This document shows positions 33,230 through 45,100 of a stretch of 64,000 nucleotides of DNA, one piece after another. Numbering within the stretch: the first letter of the stretch is position 1; every line of letters begins with the position of its first letter. A model generated the notes under the pieces. That model saw nothing but the letters and a program-made list of their open reading frames with translations, had not been told where the DNA came from and did not search any database. A program made the position numbers and the translations under genes. Origin of the DNA: Stachybotrys elegans (lineage: Eukaryota; Ascomycota; Sordariomycetes; Hypocreales; Stachybotryaceae); NCBI GenBank assembly GCA_020746835.1, contig JAGPNK010000001.1, positions 1,922,001 to 1,986,000 of the forward strand, in the 5' to 3' direction.

Positions 33230-35440
33230 CTAAGACCAGACATCCTCCTATGGCACGTGTCAGCACGAGTTGCAAAAGGCCTGGATCGTGAGGCTGTGGT
33301 GGGGGAATGCTTACCTGGTACTGGTTGGCTGCCCTCATATTCTTCACAATCTCCTCGCCCTTGGCTTCCGTCACGCCGCGTCCTTCGGAGATGATTTGTG
33401 CAAGGACGGTGTTAACCTCGCGAGCCATGTTGGCGGCGTCACCGCAAACGTAGAAGTAGCCCTTCTGAGAGAGAAGGTCGCTGACCTCCTTGGCGTACTC
33501 CTTGAGTCGGTGCTGGACGTAGACCTTCTTGGGACCCTCGCGGGAGAAAGCCGTAATCATCTCAAACTTGTCTCCTAGCGCCTTCTTGTACTCCTGTCAC
33601 AATGTTAGCGCTGCGCCATGACGTATGCGGGTGGCCTCTGGTCTCAACTCACCTCCCACTCCTCCTTGTACATGAAATCCTCAGTCGACTTGCGGCATCC
33701 AAAGAACAGTAGGGTGCGGCCAACATCGACTCCGTCGGCGGCCTGCTTAGCGCGTTCCTGGACAAAGGCGCGGAACGGCGCGACACCGGTACCGGGGCCG
33801 ATCATGATGACGGGCTTGGAAGGATCCGAAGGAAGCTTAAAGTTGGAGTGTCGGACGTGGACGGGCACGTGGATGCCATCGTACTTGTTGCGGGGTCCCA
33901 TGATTTCGTAGGTCTGTCCAAAGGGCTCGGGGTTGGGGTCGCCGTTTTGCTTCTGCTTCAGGGCGAGCAGGTAGTTGGTGGCGACACCGCGGAAGGGGTC
34001 GCCGTCGCGGCCGGGGATGAGCTGAGACTCGACAACAGCCGTGATGGAAATCTTCTTGGGCTGCACCAGAGACGAGGACGAGATGGAGTAGTAGCGGGGC
34101 TGGAGCTTGGTCAGACCTTCAATAAAGGCAGAGAAAGGAACGTTGGTCCACTTCTGGCCCTTGGCGACGGCGGTGAGGAATCGAGAGATGTTGTAAAAGT
34201 GAGGGCCAGTCTGCTCATGGAAATAGTCCTTGTCGTTACCGAGCTTGGTCATCTCAGCCTTGATGTCCTCGCTGGGCGCAAAGGCGGCCAGCGTGGAGAC
34301 GAACTGACGAGACACGGGAGCGCAGATTTCCAGGTGGTAGCGAACAATAGCATCGTAGGTGGTGGGGGCAGGGAAGGGGACCTTGGCAGTGGGCTCGAGG
34401 GCCTTGACGCTGATGACGGTGTTTCTCTTGCCGATCAGACCGATAGTGTCGAGGAAACGGTCGACCTCATCGCCGGGGTTGGTGGGCCAGACAGCAATGT
34501 GGTCGCCAGTCTGGTAGGTGAGGTTGGAGCCGCTGATGTCGACATCCATGTGAATGCAGTTCCTGTCCTTGACCGAGAACAGCTCTCGGGATTCGGCAAT
34601 GGGGGCAATGTAGGGGTTGTGCGAGTTGAAAGGTCCGCGCGGGGTTCCCTCGAGGTGGGTTCGGTTGGGCTCACCCAGGTAGACAGAGGGGGACTCGGGG
34701 GTAAGATCCTCGCGCTCGACGATGCCAAAGACGGGCTCGTAGACGGCCTCGCGCTCCTGCAGGTTCATCTTGGAGGCCAGCTCAGCCCACATGGGGTCCT
34801 TCCAGGCGAGGAAGTCCTCCTCCATGGTTCCAGCGCCGTCGTCGCCCTCGCCAGCAGAACCGATTCTGTTGGCGCCGAGCTTCTGGAGAGCCTTGTCGAC
34901 GTTGCGGACCATGGAGTTGTAGTGCTCGTAGGTGTTGTTGCCGAGACCGAAAGCCACGTAGTTGAGGTTTCCGAGGGGCTTCTCGCTGCCCTCGGAAAAG
35001 GCGGGCTCCTCGCCGGTGATGAACTCGTAAAACTCGACGGCGTTATCGGTGGGCTCGCCCTCGCCGTACGTGGCCAGGACGAACATGAGGATCTTGTCAC
35101 TGGGGACGGTATCGAGGGTGTCAAAGTCGTACTCTTCGAGATCGGCGACCATGGTGTCGAGGCCGAAGCGGCTCTTGCCCTCCTTGGCCAAACGCGAAGC
35201 ATAGTCCTCGGCGGTACCGGTCTGGGAACCGTAGAAGACGACGCAGTTCTTGCCCGACTCTTCCATCTTCTCGACAATGTTTCGGGTGCGGCCAGCCTTG
35301 CCGGCGGCGGCACCGTTGGCTAGGGCGTTCGCATAGGGATCCTTGGGCTTGGCCCAGAAGCGACCCTTGGTGAAGTAGGCGACGGTCCCTACGAGGATCG
35401 TGCCCAGCACGACAATGTCGAGCGTGTCGAGTTCGGCCAT
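33230..35440 (-). CDS. CPR1: NADPH-cytochrome P450 reductase
   Basis: Three exons, 33653-35440, 33315-33593 and 33230-33247, give 694 residues. It passes electrons from NADPH through FAD and FMN to microsomal P450s (sterol demethylation, secondary and xenobiotic metabolism). An N-terminal membrane anchor (residues 7-23, IVVLGTILVGTVAYF) is followed by the FMN flavodoxin domain (FYGSQTGTAEDYA, ATYGEGEPTDNA, FGLGNNTYEHYN), the FAD domain (RYYSISSSS, GVATNYL) and the NADPH site (GPGTGVAPFRAF, FFGCR, YVCGDAANMA). The last exon is 18 nt and encodes only EDVWS, which supplies the conserved penultimate aromatic (Trp) that stacks on FAD. Antisense open frames here are shadows of strong codon bias. 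Confidence 0.97.
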
Positions 35441-36129
35441 GTTGCTGATGCTGCTGAGGTGGGATGCAAAGGGCGGGGGGAAAGGGAGAGAAATCGGGGT
35501 CCCGTCCGCTGGCCTTTAGGAGGTTTCGTCGCTTCGGAAGTGGCTTGGAGGGGGGCGTTTATCGCGCGATGTGGAGGCTGCAAGCTGTTCGAGGAGCCGT
35601 AATAAGGGGCGACGACGACAGAGAAATTGGGTATGAAGGTGGTGTTTCCAGGCGCCAAAACCTATCAATGGGGGTAGAGGCGCTAAGGAAGCAATCTGTT
35701 AGTGCTAGACGCCAGCAGAATCGAGGATAAAGTCACTGGTCTAGAGGGAATCAAGGCGACAAAGGAAAAGATACACGATACGGGGGAATATCGGAGGATG
35801 GTGATGGGTGTAAAATACAAAACAAAAAAAAAGAGAAAGAAAGAAAAACATACGCAGCAACACGAAGGCTCGTGGCGAATTCGCTGGCGGGCGAGGCGAA
35901 TATGAGGCCGGTCAGAAGAGTGCGAGTCTGACTTGATTGTCTCCCCGACTTGTGGACGGAGATATTTTTAACACGGCGATTGGATCTATCCAGTTACGTG
36001 AAGTCGGGCAAGGGCAAGACAGGCACGGCCAGATAGCCAGATACTACTAGTCAGAGGGCATCCAATCCTTCCCTTCCTTTCTCTTCCCATCCATCATCCG
36101 GCGAATTACAACGGCCCGTTGCCTACCTA

Positions 36130-36155
36130 GTAAGCCCTGCCCCGTCGGGGCTTAC
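36130..36155. repeat. Hairpin-forming inverted repeat
   Basis: GTAAGCCC and GGGCTTAC face each other across about nine bases, a stem of at least eight GC-containing pairs. It lies in the CPR1 promoter side of the interval. Function unknown. Confidence 0.55.
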
Positions 36156-37840
36156 CTGCTACGAATAGCAGATCCTGGGCATGGCATGAGAGTGGACTTG
36201 TCGATGACTATGTTTGCTTTAGTACGGAGTACGTACTTGTCGTCGGGACACGGTTACTGGACGGCCCCGAGGCATCTGCATGCTGAACGGTTGGTAGGTA
36301 GGTACGTCTTGGTCCGGTTCCAGGGGGGTCCGTCGGTGGGCAGATAACGAAAACCCCAAGTTTGGGGCCAACTCCGGGCCAAAAAGACAGCGGCCCACCG
36401 CTCCCTCAGTACAGAGGATGTAGGTACTTAGGTACCTATGTAGGTGAGGTGGCCACGCCGGCCTGAGTCGGAGCCGGGGTCGTTTGGCGGAATGCAGTGC
36501 TGACCAAGGTAAGCAACCAACACAATCACCTCTGGCCACCTGCTACGAGAACTCCTGGATCTCGACAAGACGATCCCATGGCATTACGTGGCCTGACGCA
36601 TATCCTGTCATAATTGCACGTTGCGATACCAGTACGTGCGTGGGGGGGATTTCTCCTCGAGCAGCAAAGAGAGAGAGAGCTCTGTCGGAAGGACCCGTAT
36701 GCGCGATAACCTCCCTTGAGTCGTCCCCCAGGGCTTACTGTCGGGGTCCGGGTGGTCGCATGCGACGCATGCCCCCGATAATGTCGGCCAAGTATAAAGT
36801 AAGCACCAGCCCGCAACCAACAGCCACAACAGGCGATCGGGGTGGCCACTTGGTTCTCGTCAAACTCGGTCGTCCGATGCATTTCCATGCTGACAAGATT
36901 CATTATCAGGTACTAATGTGCACCGGAGCTCGCCCGGGTGCCGTGCAAAGCCTCTTCCCGATGCCAGGCACAGGCAGAGCCGGAGCGAATCAGGCCACGA
37001 GCCGTCCCGAATCTCAGGGTATCTCCATCCATATCGTCAAGGCACAGTAGCGGCGCCGGGGCAGCCAAGACTCGGGACAATTTTCGCCATCGGCAAGATG
37101 ATGTTACAATCCCTATGAGGAATGGGATGGTACGGCTATCGTGCCATGTCATTTCGGACTTAGATGAAGTCCGTCAAAGCCAGTGGCCCGGGACTTTACG
37201 TAAGGCGCCTTCCGCTGTCTTGAGGCACCGAATAGGCAATACTCCGGTCACACACCAGAAGAGCCATGGTCTTGACGGTGATCCAGACGGGAAATCTTGG
37301 TGGAATAAGATATTCGGATCCGGATCGATTTGGCTTAGACGAGACGCTAAGGGCCCTATCAAAATGGTGCTACATACAGACCCTGTTGATTCAAATATGC
37401 TACTGATGTCGTGATGATCATGATGCTCAGTTCCAGCTTCAGAGGGGCATGGCGGGATTAAATTATGAAGAAGGGTTGCGCAACATCCCATGATTTCTCC
37501 GGCGCATTCTACAATCCGGCAGATTTCCCCCTGTGTAGCGGTGTACCGGCGATGCTGATAGGTCGTCGTCGGGTTGCAAAATAGAGTTAACTATGCGTGG
37601 ACAGCGGCGCTCCTCGGCGACTTTCACCACGTCCACCGGCGGCCAAAACACGTGTGTCGGCGCGACGCTCGCTGCATGGCGACTGAGGAACAATTCACTC
37701 TAGCATTCCCTTCGCATTCACCTTGGCAAGCAGATTGGTGATAAGTGCCGACCGCCTTCAGGTTAATAGGTACTAGGTAAGACGCAGCCCGCGCTACAGG
37801 GTAGAACGTATGCCGAAGGTTCTCGAAGAAGTTTGGACAG

Positions 37841-37859
37841 CTTAGGTACCTTACCTAAG
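37841..37859. repeat. Perfect 8-bp inverted repeat CTTAGGTA/TACCTAAG
   Basis: The arms (37841-37848 and 37852-37859) are separated by three bases. This is an inverted-pair form of the TACCTA/TAGGTA element. Confidence 0.65.
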
Positions 37860-38392
37860 TATGTATGTGCGTAGGAGGCACTTGGGCACACATAAACATC
37901 TCACAAACCCGGATCCTGCTTGGCATCCAATCGTAGCCAAGTACGTGGGGGTTGCAACGTGGCAACGGAGCATGAACGGATGGAACGGGTTCACCTATCG
38001 ATTGCTAGAATTAGTATGTTTATTTTCAATTCGGGAAGCTAGGTTGGCAGCTGTCAAAGCGGCAGTCAAGGCTCAATTCACTGAGGCTTTTAGAATCTAG
38101 GTTAGTACATACCTGTGGGTAGCGAGTCCAGGCTCCTGGGCTCCAACTCCCTGCCTGGTTCATGCTTCATGCAGTCTGATTGATCTCGTGTTAAGCGAGA
38201 CACACAAGACCAAGTTCAGCGCAGCCTCCAAAAATCTCTTTCCCATTCGTATTTTCCCAAGGCCTGCCGTGGTACAGAGTCCAAACCCTCGTGTTCCGAC
38301 ATGTCACTGCTATTGGTGCCGGAACAGCACACCAAGGACGGGAAAGACAACAGAAGGAAAGAAATAAAACCCTAGACCCAGCGGTGATACCC

Positions 38393-39020
38393 CTACCAGG
38401 TGTCACTATTCAATATTACCGTCTTGGCCAGAACTCTCAGACCCATTAGTGGGAGACCCTGGTTCTTTAACAACGCCACTCCAAGTACAACGTATAGAGA
38501 GAAAGATAATAACGTTGGGAATTGCACAAAGTCGCACAATAGGCCACCGAGCGGAATGAATGCGTAATCGTAACACCCGGCCCCTGAACCCACGACTGAA
38601 GTCATGGCCAAGGCTGTGCCAGCTGAAGTTTTGTCGATCACCAACCCAGGGATTGGGATTGGGAGGCTGGACAGCAACTCCGTCCCTAGGGATCTGTTCA
38701 AGGTATTCTTCACGCTGCGGTACCTTGTGCGGGGTACCAATAGGGTGTCCGTCAGGGATCATTCTTGTATCCAACCCAGGGACGGTACTTGTCCCTACAG
38801 CGTAAAAGGCGGGATTGGGCAACCTGCCGCCGCACGCTGCTTCGCCCTTTCCCCCTGGGCGTAAGAGGTACCTGAGAGATGGTCCAAGTGACAACACCTC
38901 CATAGAGGTCAAGTACCCAGTACTGTGGAGAGCACCTATCGTACCTACCTTAGTAGGTAGTACCTGTACTATAGTTCGCGTTTCCTCGAATCGCAAAGAC
39001 AGAAGGGATAAAAGTATCAT
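38393..39020 (-). pseudogene. Possible decayed gene fragment (unassigned)
   Basis: Two overlapping minus-strand frames of 115 and 204 codons. The 115-codon frame contains a hydrophobic stretch (IPLGGLLCDFVQFP, then LLSFSLYVVLGVALL) resembling a membrane segment. Neither frame has a good start, splice links or a family I recognise. It could be a relic, a mobile-element remnant or chance. Confidence 0.2.
38942..38959. repeat. Inverted repeat TACCTAC/GTAGGTA
   Basis: Seven-base arms separated by a four-base loop, about 230 bases upstream of the modelled TAO3 start. Same element family as at 37841. Confidence 0.6.
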
Positions 39021-39191
39021 CTGTCAACCTCACCGAGCAAAACAACACGGTAAACACCTCTCAATTGCTCGACAAGATCACCAGATCCGTCGGCAGTCAA
39101 CACCCGGGCTCGTTCCTCGCGCTGCCCCCGCCGCATTCTTTCGCATGCCCAGGTCAGAACATGGGAGTTGAGGGACCTGGACCGACTGAAG

Positions 39192-42100
39192 ATGGGTAAG
39201 TGCAAGATGCCCTCCCTCCATTATCTACAGCAACCCGCCACAAGTCACCTTCGGCCGACGCACACACGGCGTGTCAGCGCCAATGCATACCTCGGCCGCA
39301 TCGAGAGCCATCGATCGGGCGACAGCAGACACCCATCTCCTCTGTTTTTTTGTCCCCCCAACGCATACCGAACCCCGTCGCTGACATACGCCTCCCTCTG
39401 TTGCGCGCTCTCCAGTCCCGTCCCAGACGATCCCAGACCACCTGCAGGATCCGCCAAAGTTCTCACCACGGGCCGTTTCACGGCTGGACGAGGAGGAGGA
39501 GGAGGATGCAGCTAGGTGGGATTTGACCATTCGACCTACCACCACTGTCGACTCCACCCCGTCGCGCGTCCCGGCACATTCTCGAGATCCCTCCAACGAA
39601 AGCGTTCCTCAGCTGCCTTCCCTCCTGACTTCGCCTCGACTGCACGGTCCTCTGCCACGAGTAGCCATTGGAGGAGTCGTCGAGCGAGTCGTCGACCCCA
39701 AGAGCGCAACATACGGCCACCACCGCCAGACATCCATCGTCCACGGAATCCAACACTCGAGAAATGGCAGCATTGCGAGCTCGACATCCAGCCCTCTAAG
39801 TCCTCAGATGATTGCCGCCGCCGGCGTGGGCCTTGATCGACCTGACATGCAGTCCGTTGCGGCGCGCCTTGATGCGGAAACGGGCCATGTCGTAACCCAA
39901 CGAAAGAATGAAAGAATGCACAGCAGGTCCAATCGCGACCACACCCACAATCCCTCACACTCGTCCCGCCACCACCGGGAAGACCAGAAAACCGTTGGAG
40001 AATATGCCCTGCATATTCTATTCACGTCGGTCCGTTTTGTCTGTGCCGCCCTCTGCAAATTCTGATGCTAACCGACCCCCCCAGTTTATTGCCCAAGCCG
40101 AGGAGAAACTGACGGAATGCATCACTGTGCCATTCGATCCCGAACCGAGAGTTGAGCAGATATGCGGTCCTGGCGTCGATCCCGCCTTCGACCAGCTCAT
40201 CGTGGCCCTCGGCCACATCGCCAGCCCAAAGCCCAAAGCTTTGATCGACTCGATGATGCTATGGAGGAAAAGTAAGAGCGATGCCGCCAACGATGCTCGG
40301 AATCAGCTCCAACAATCACGAAGCAACCTTCCAGGCGGTCAACTTCTGCGGCGAAACACGGAGCCGGTGCAGGCCGGTGCGGGAACTCCGGACATGCCCT
40401 TCGGCAACGGGGCGCCGATGGCTTCTAGACAAGAGTTCGTGGCCCAGGCGGAGCGACGATCGACTGTCTCTATATATATCCTCTGTCGAGTCCTTTTGGA
40501 GGTCATCAGTCAGAGCGATCTCGCCTCCATCACACCAGAGATGGAAGACAAGCTGGAGAGCATCATCTTTGGCCAGCTCAAAATCGCCGACGCTGAGCAG
40601 TTAATGGTTTCGCCCTTGAAGATGGCCAACTGGAACCTCTTTGCTCAGCTGCTGGGCCACATGAGCGACATCAACTTTGTCAGCGTCACCAAGCGCTTCA
40701 TCGATGATCTTGACAGCTGCCTTCCTGATCGCATAGTCAAGAGTCCCACGTCCTCCTCCAGCCGTGATATGGAAGGCAAGATGGAGCTCGTGCTCGGCGG
40801 CATGAGGCACCTGCGACTCAAGACGTCTCCCGAGGAGGCGTGGGAGCAAACCTGTGATTTCCTCATATGCCTAGGTCGCCTCTTCACCCGGTCTCATGGC
40901 CAGAAGGTCAAGACTGCCTTCTGCCAAGTGATTGACATGCTGCTGCTTCCCATAGCCGCCAAGGCCAGCAACAGCCACCTCATGCACCCAAAATGGGCCG
41001 ATGTGCTCTCTGCCATTGGCCCGCGTTTGGCCCAGATGTTTGTGAAGCCTCGACACTGGCATGTTGCTTTCCCTCTTACTGCGACCATGCTTTGCCTCTC
41101 ATCGCCAGAAAACTTTGGCTCTCAATGGCTGCAGCTCATACTGCCGCTGCAAACCAAGGTCAAAGACCGCTTTACCAAGCCGCTGTGCCTACAGGTCATG
41201 TCTCGCTTGGTATGGACATATCTCTACCGCACCAACGATAACCCCCAGGCGTCGATACGGAGGATAGACGAGGTGATAAAGATGATCCTGCCCACGTCGA
41301 AGCGGAGCATTGTTGCCTCCGACAACACCGTCACAGAGCCCTTGATCCGAATTATTCGCATTGTTGGTTTCAAATACCCCGAGTATTGCTTCCGCAACGT
41401 CATCTTTCCTCTAATGAATGCCGAGCTCTTCACTCACAATAAGGATCTCAAGGTAGAGCAGCTGGATCCGGACAGGCTTGTGGTCGGCATCCGAGCATTC
41501 CTATCCATCATGACGGATCTCGAAAAAGGTGAACAGGGACAGCCGCCATTCCCTCAGTTTTACGACTCCTCTCCGTTGTTGGACAGAGGACCAGTGTCGC
41601 CATCATCCCCGGCCAAGCCCCAATCCCGAGTGATCCGCATGTCCATATTGGGAGTGCCACCTCCAAAGGAAGAAACCATATCCCGCCCAGTTTTGACACA
41701 TGTGCTGAGCGACCCGGTTCGCGACTTTTACTTCAAGTTTTGTGAGATCCTCGGAAAGGTGGCCATCATCTGCGACAATACCTTTGGTGGCCAGGCTGCC
41801 CTCGACGAGAAGCTCAGTAGTAGTAACAACCCCGGCCCCAAGACGCCAATCACGGAAACGTTCAACTTTGCCAGACGTGATGACCATTCTTCGATCCTGG
41901 ATCAGAGGCAAGCTTTCTACGAGCTGCTGCATGTCGCAGTGCAGGCACTTCCTCGCTGCCTCTCGGATGTCATCCCCTTCAACACCCTGGTCAACTTGTT
42001 GTGTACCGGCACAGCACATGTTCAGTCCAACATTGCTGAATCTTCAGCCAATGCCCTCAAAGCTATCGCACGACACTCGCACGCCCAGCAGATCATCATG

Positions 42101-45100
42101 GGCTTCTCTAGGTTCATTTTCAACTTTGATGACCGGTACTCTACCATGTCCGATGGTGGTATGCTTGGTCCAGGGCACATCGAGAACACGCTCCGACTCT
42201 ATGTTGAGCTTCTGCAAATATGGATCGAGGAGATCAGGGTCAAGGTGCGAGACGCTGCTATGGATGAATCCGATCCAGTGGCAGGCGGAGCCGACAAGCG
42301 AGCTCTCAAGCTTGATTTATCCAGCATGTGGGCGGAGGTAGACCAGACGGAAGCGCATGGGCTGTTCTTCCTCTGCTCCCAGTCTCGCCGTGTCCGTGGC
42401 TTCGCTATCACCGTCTTGCGCCTTATCACGGAAATCGACCAAGTTCTTGGCAACTATTCACCCGAGGCAAAGGAGAACATGAGGCTGATACACGTCCTCG
42501 AAAACGATTCAAACGACATCATGAACCTCAATGATGAGCACCTTTCAGTAGCGGAACGCAGCCGGCTGCAGCGCGGGCTTCAGAACGCAAACAGCCATGG
42601 TGCTGTCGTGGAACTCTGTACAAGCGACGTCTCTTATGATGCGACTCTTTGGTTCAAGATATTTCCGCATCTGATCCGCATCACCTACGAGAAATGTCCC
42701 TTTGCCGTCACCATATGCAGAGATCTCATCTGCAACAGAATCCTTCAGATGTACAAACCCATTGTATATTTATCCGAGCCCAGCCGTGGTCTCTACTATG
42801 GCGCCGATGTTGCCAATACTCGCATTCCAGCCCGCTCACCTACAGCCCATCCCGAGATCATTGTGGAGCAATGGAAGCTTTACCTTTTGTTTGCTTGCAC
42901 AACACTCGCCGACCCAGGGAGCGTGACGCCAAGCGCTCCCAAAGACCCCCAGCACGCCAGGAAAGGGTCCAGAACCTTGTCCACAGACAAGATTGTGACG
43001 GCCAGGACGCTATTCAAATACCTCATCCCCCTATTGTCTGTATCTTCGGCGTCGGTTCGGGACGCGGTCGTGGTCGCCATGGGGTCTATCAACGTCCACA
43101 TCTACCGAACTCTATTGGAGGAACTCCAGGGTCAGGTTTCGCGATGTAACGACGAGGCCAGAGCACGGATTCACCAACGGACCAACAGTAGCCCACGCCG
43201 AAATCGCAAAATGGATCTTCTTCGAACTGAGATCACGCACGTCTTTAAACTGACGTCGCACTTCTTAAAGGAGCCAGAGGTCTACCAGTCTGAGTTCTTC
43301 CTCACCAACCTAACATCGTACGCAAGGGACTTGAAGCTCTTCCTCATGGACGGAGAAGTGCAAATGGATTGGGAGTTCCAGAAGCTGAGGAGACACTATT
43401 GTGGTCTGATGGAGGCCCTTTTCGAGGGAATCAACAGGACCAAAGACCCGTCTCGCTGGATGACGTTTGAATCTCGCAAGTCGGCCTTCTCCCTCATGGA
43501 GGATTGGTGTGGATTCTCGCCCAACCAGAGCCAGATTAGAGCTCGCGAGGATACGATGCGCCAGTCTTTGATCGACCAGCAGTCTGTTGGAGAGCGCAAC
43601 ACTGTGACGGCGGCCATGGAGATTGAGAAGCGGAACCTCCGAACCGCGGCCCTGAGTGCTATGGCCGCGCTCTGTGCCGGGCCCATTAGTGTGACGACAG
43701 AAAGCGGCGTCACGCTTCAGTTTGATGTGCGACGTATGCTGGCGTGGCTGGACGCAATCTTCAACTCTGGCAGTGACCGGATGAACGTTATTGGACGACG
43801 AGCCCTCAAGAATCTCATCATCCACAACCAGGAGTACCCATACCTCCTCGAGCATTGCATCGCCCGATGCTACATGGCCGACTCCCCCAAAGTCCTTGAG
43901 AGCTATTTTGCGGTCATTATTGAAGTTTTGCAGGACTACATTGACTATGCATGCCCGTTCTGGAAGCTGCTTGGCCTGTGCCTTTTCACGCTCGGCAACG
44001 AGCAGAGTGATATCCGGTCAAAGTCGTCTGCCATGCTGCAGTCGCTCGAGGCCCGTCAACAGCGGAACTCAAAGATACGGGACTTTGACATCAGCGTCTC
44101 TGACAAGACACAGGCAGTCTACAAGCTTGCCCAGTTTGAGATCTCGAAGCGTCTCACTGGCCAATACACAGAGTTGGCGTTCCACATATTCTCCGACTTC
44201 ACGCTCTATTTCAAAGAGCAGCAGCCAACCGCGCAGCGCAACGTGGTTGCGGCGATTCTTCCGTGGATACAATGCATCGAGCTGAAATTGGATCCCAATG
44301 GAGGGCCTACCGCTCAGTCCTATGTCTTGTTGGCCAATCTTTTGGAGATGACCATCAAGTCTAGCGGAGCTTTGCACAACGAGATCCAGGCGCTCTGGCA
44401 AGCTCTTGCGACTGGCCCTCACCCAGGCAATGTGCGGCTCGTTTTGGACTTTATCATGCAGCTCTGCTTGGAACGCCGAGAGCAAAATTTTGTCGAGTAC
44501 GCAAAGCAGATTGTTGTCTTCTTGTCGACGACAAACAGCACACCGGGCATCAAGGTTGTCGAGTTTCTTCTTATGCAGATCACCCCCAAAACCATGGTTC
44601 CAAACGAGAAAAAGGAGATACTGCCTCCGCCACCGGACATCACAAGCTTTCCGTACTGCGCGGACCTTGCGGAAGCTCTCCCTGTCGGAACGAAGCAGGC
44701 TGGATTCTCATTGGGACAGCTATCACTGATTCTGCTAGTCGATCTCATGGTGGCCCCAGCTAACCTGACGCTTGACAGCGTTCCCGTTCTGCTCCAAGTT
44801 GTCACGGTCCTTTGGGACCACTATACCCCTCTCATACAAGAACAAGCTCGAGAAATGCTGGTGCATCTCATACACGAGCTAGTCATTTCGCGCATTGATG
44901 ATGAGGAGCACGAAGTCGAGAAGAAGCAAATCGAAGAGCTGATCGACCTGGTGCGTCGGCACGACCGCTCCGTTGTCTGGAGCTACGAGGACAGCAACGG
45001 AAAGGTCGAGGATCATGAGACAAAAGTACCGCCCAGCATGGAATTTTTGACCTCCGAGGTTGTCAAGACATTCGAGTTCACATTCCCCGGTATCAAGGAG

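Larger units (their letters stand above)
35441..39191. other. 3.75 kb divergent interval CPR1 / TAO3
   Basis: Contains both promoters. Noted: a hairpin GTAAGCCC/GGGCTTAC near 36130-36155; dense TACCTA/TAGGTA elements at 36293-36305, 36420-36446 and 37768-37780; perfect inverted repeats at 37841-37859 and 38942-38959; and a minus-strand stretch at 38393-39020 with two long overlapping frames that may be a decayed gene. No intact gene is supported. Confidence 0.5.

Noticed and set aside
33848..35323. A 491-codon open frame on the + strand opposite CPR1
   Set aside because: It is antisense to a strongly codon-biased real gene with full flavoprotein motifs; long antisense frames are expected from GC-ending codons.
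36484..37050. A 188-codon + frame in the CPR1/TAO3 interval
   Set aside because: Mixed composition without any motif; not linked to neighbours.
39523..39525. A TTG at 39523 as the TAO3 start
   Set aside because: The frame reads sensibly upstream (RLDEEEEED) to about 39385, so the true start lies in an earlier exon.
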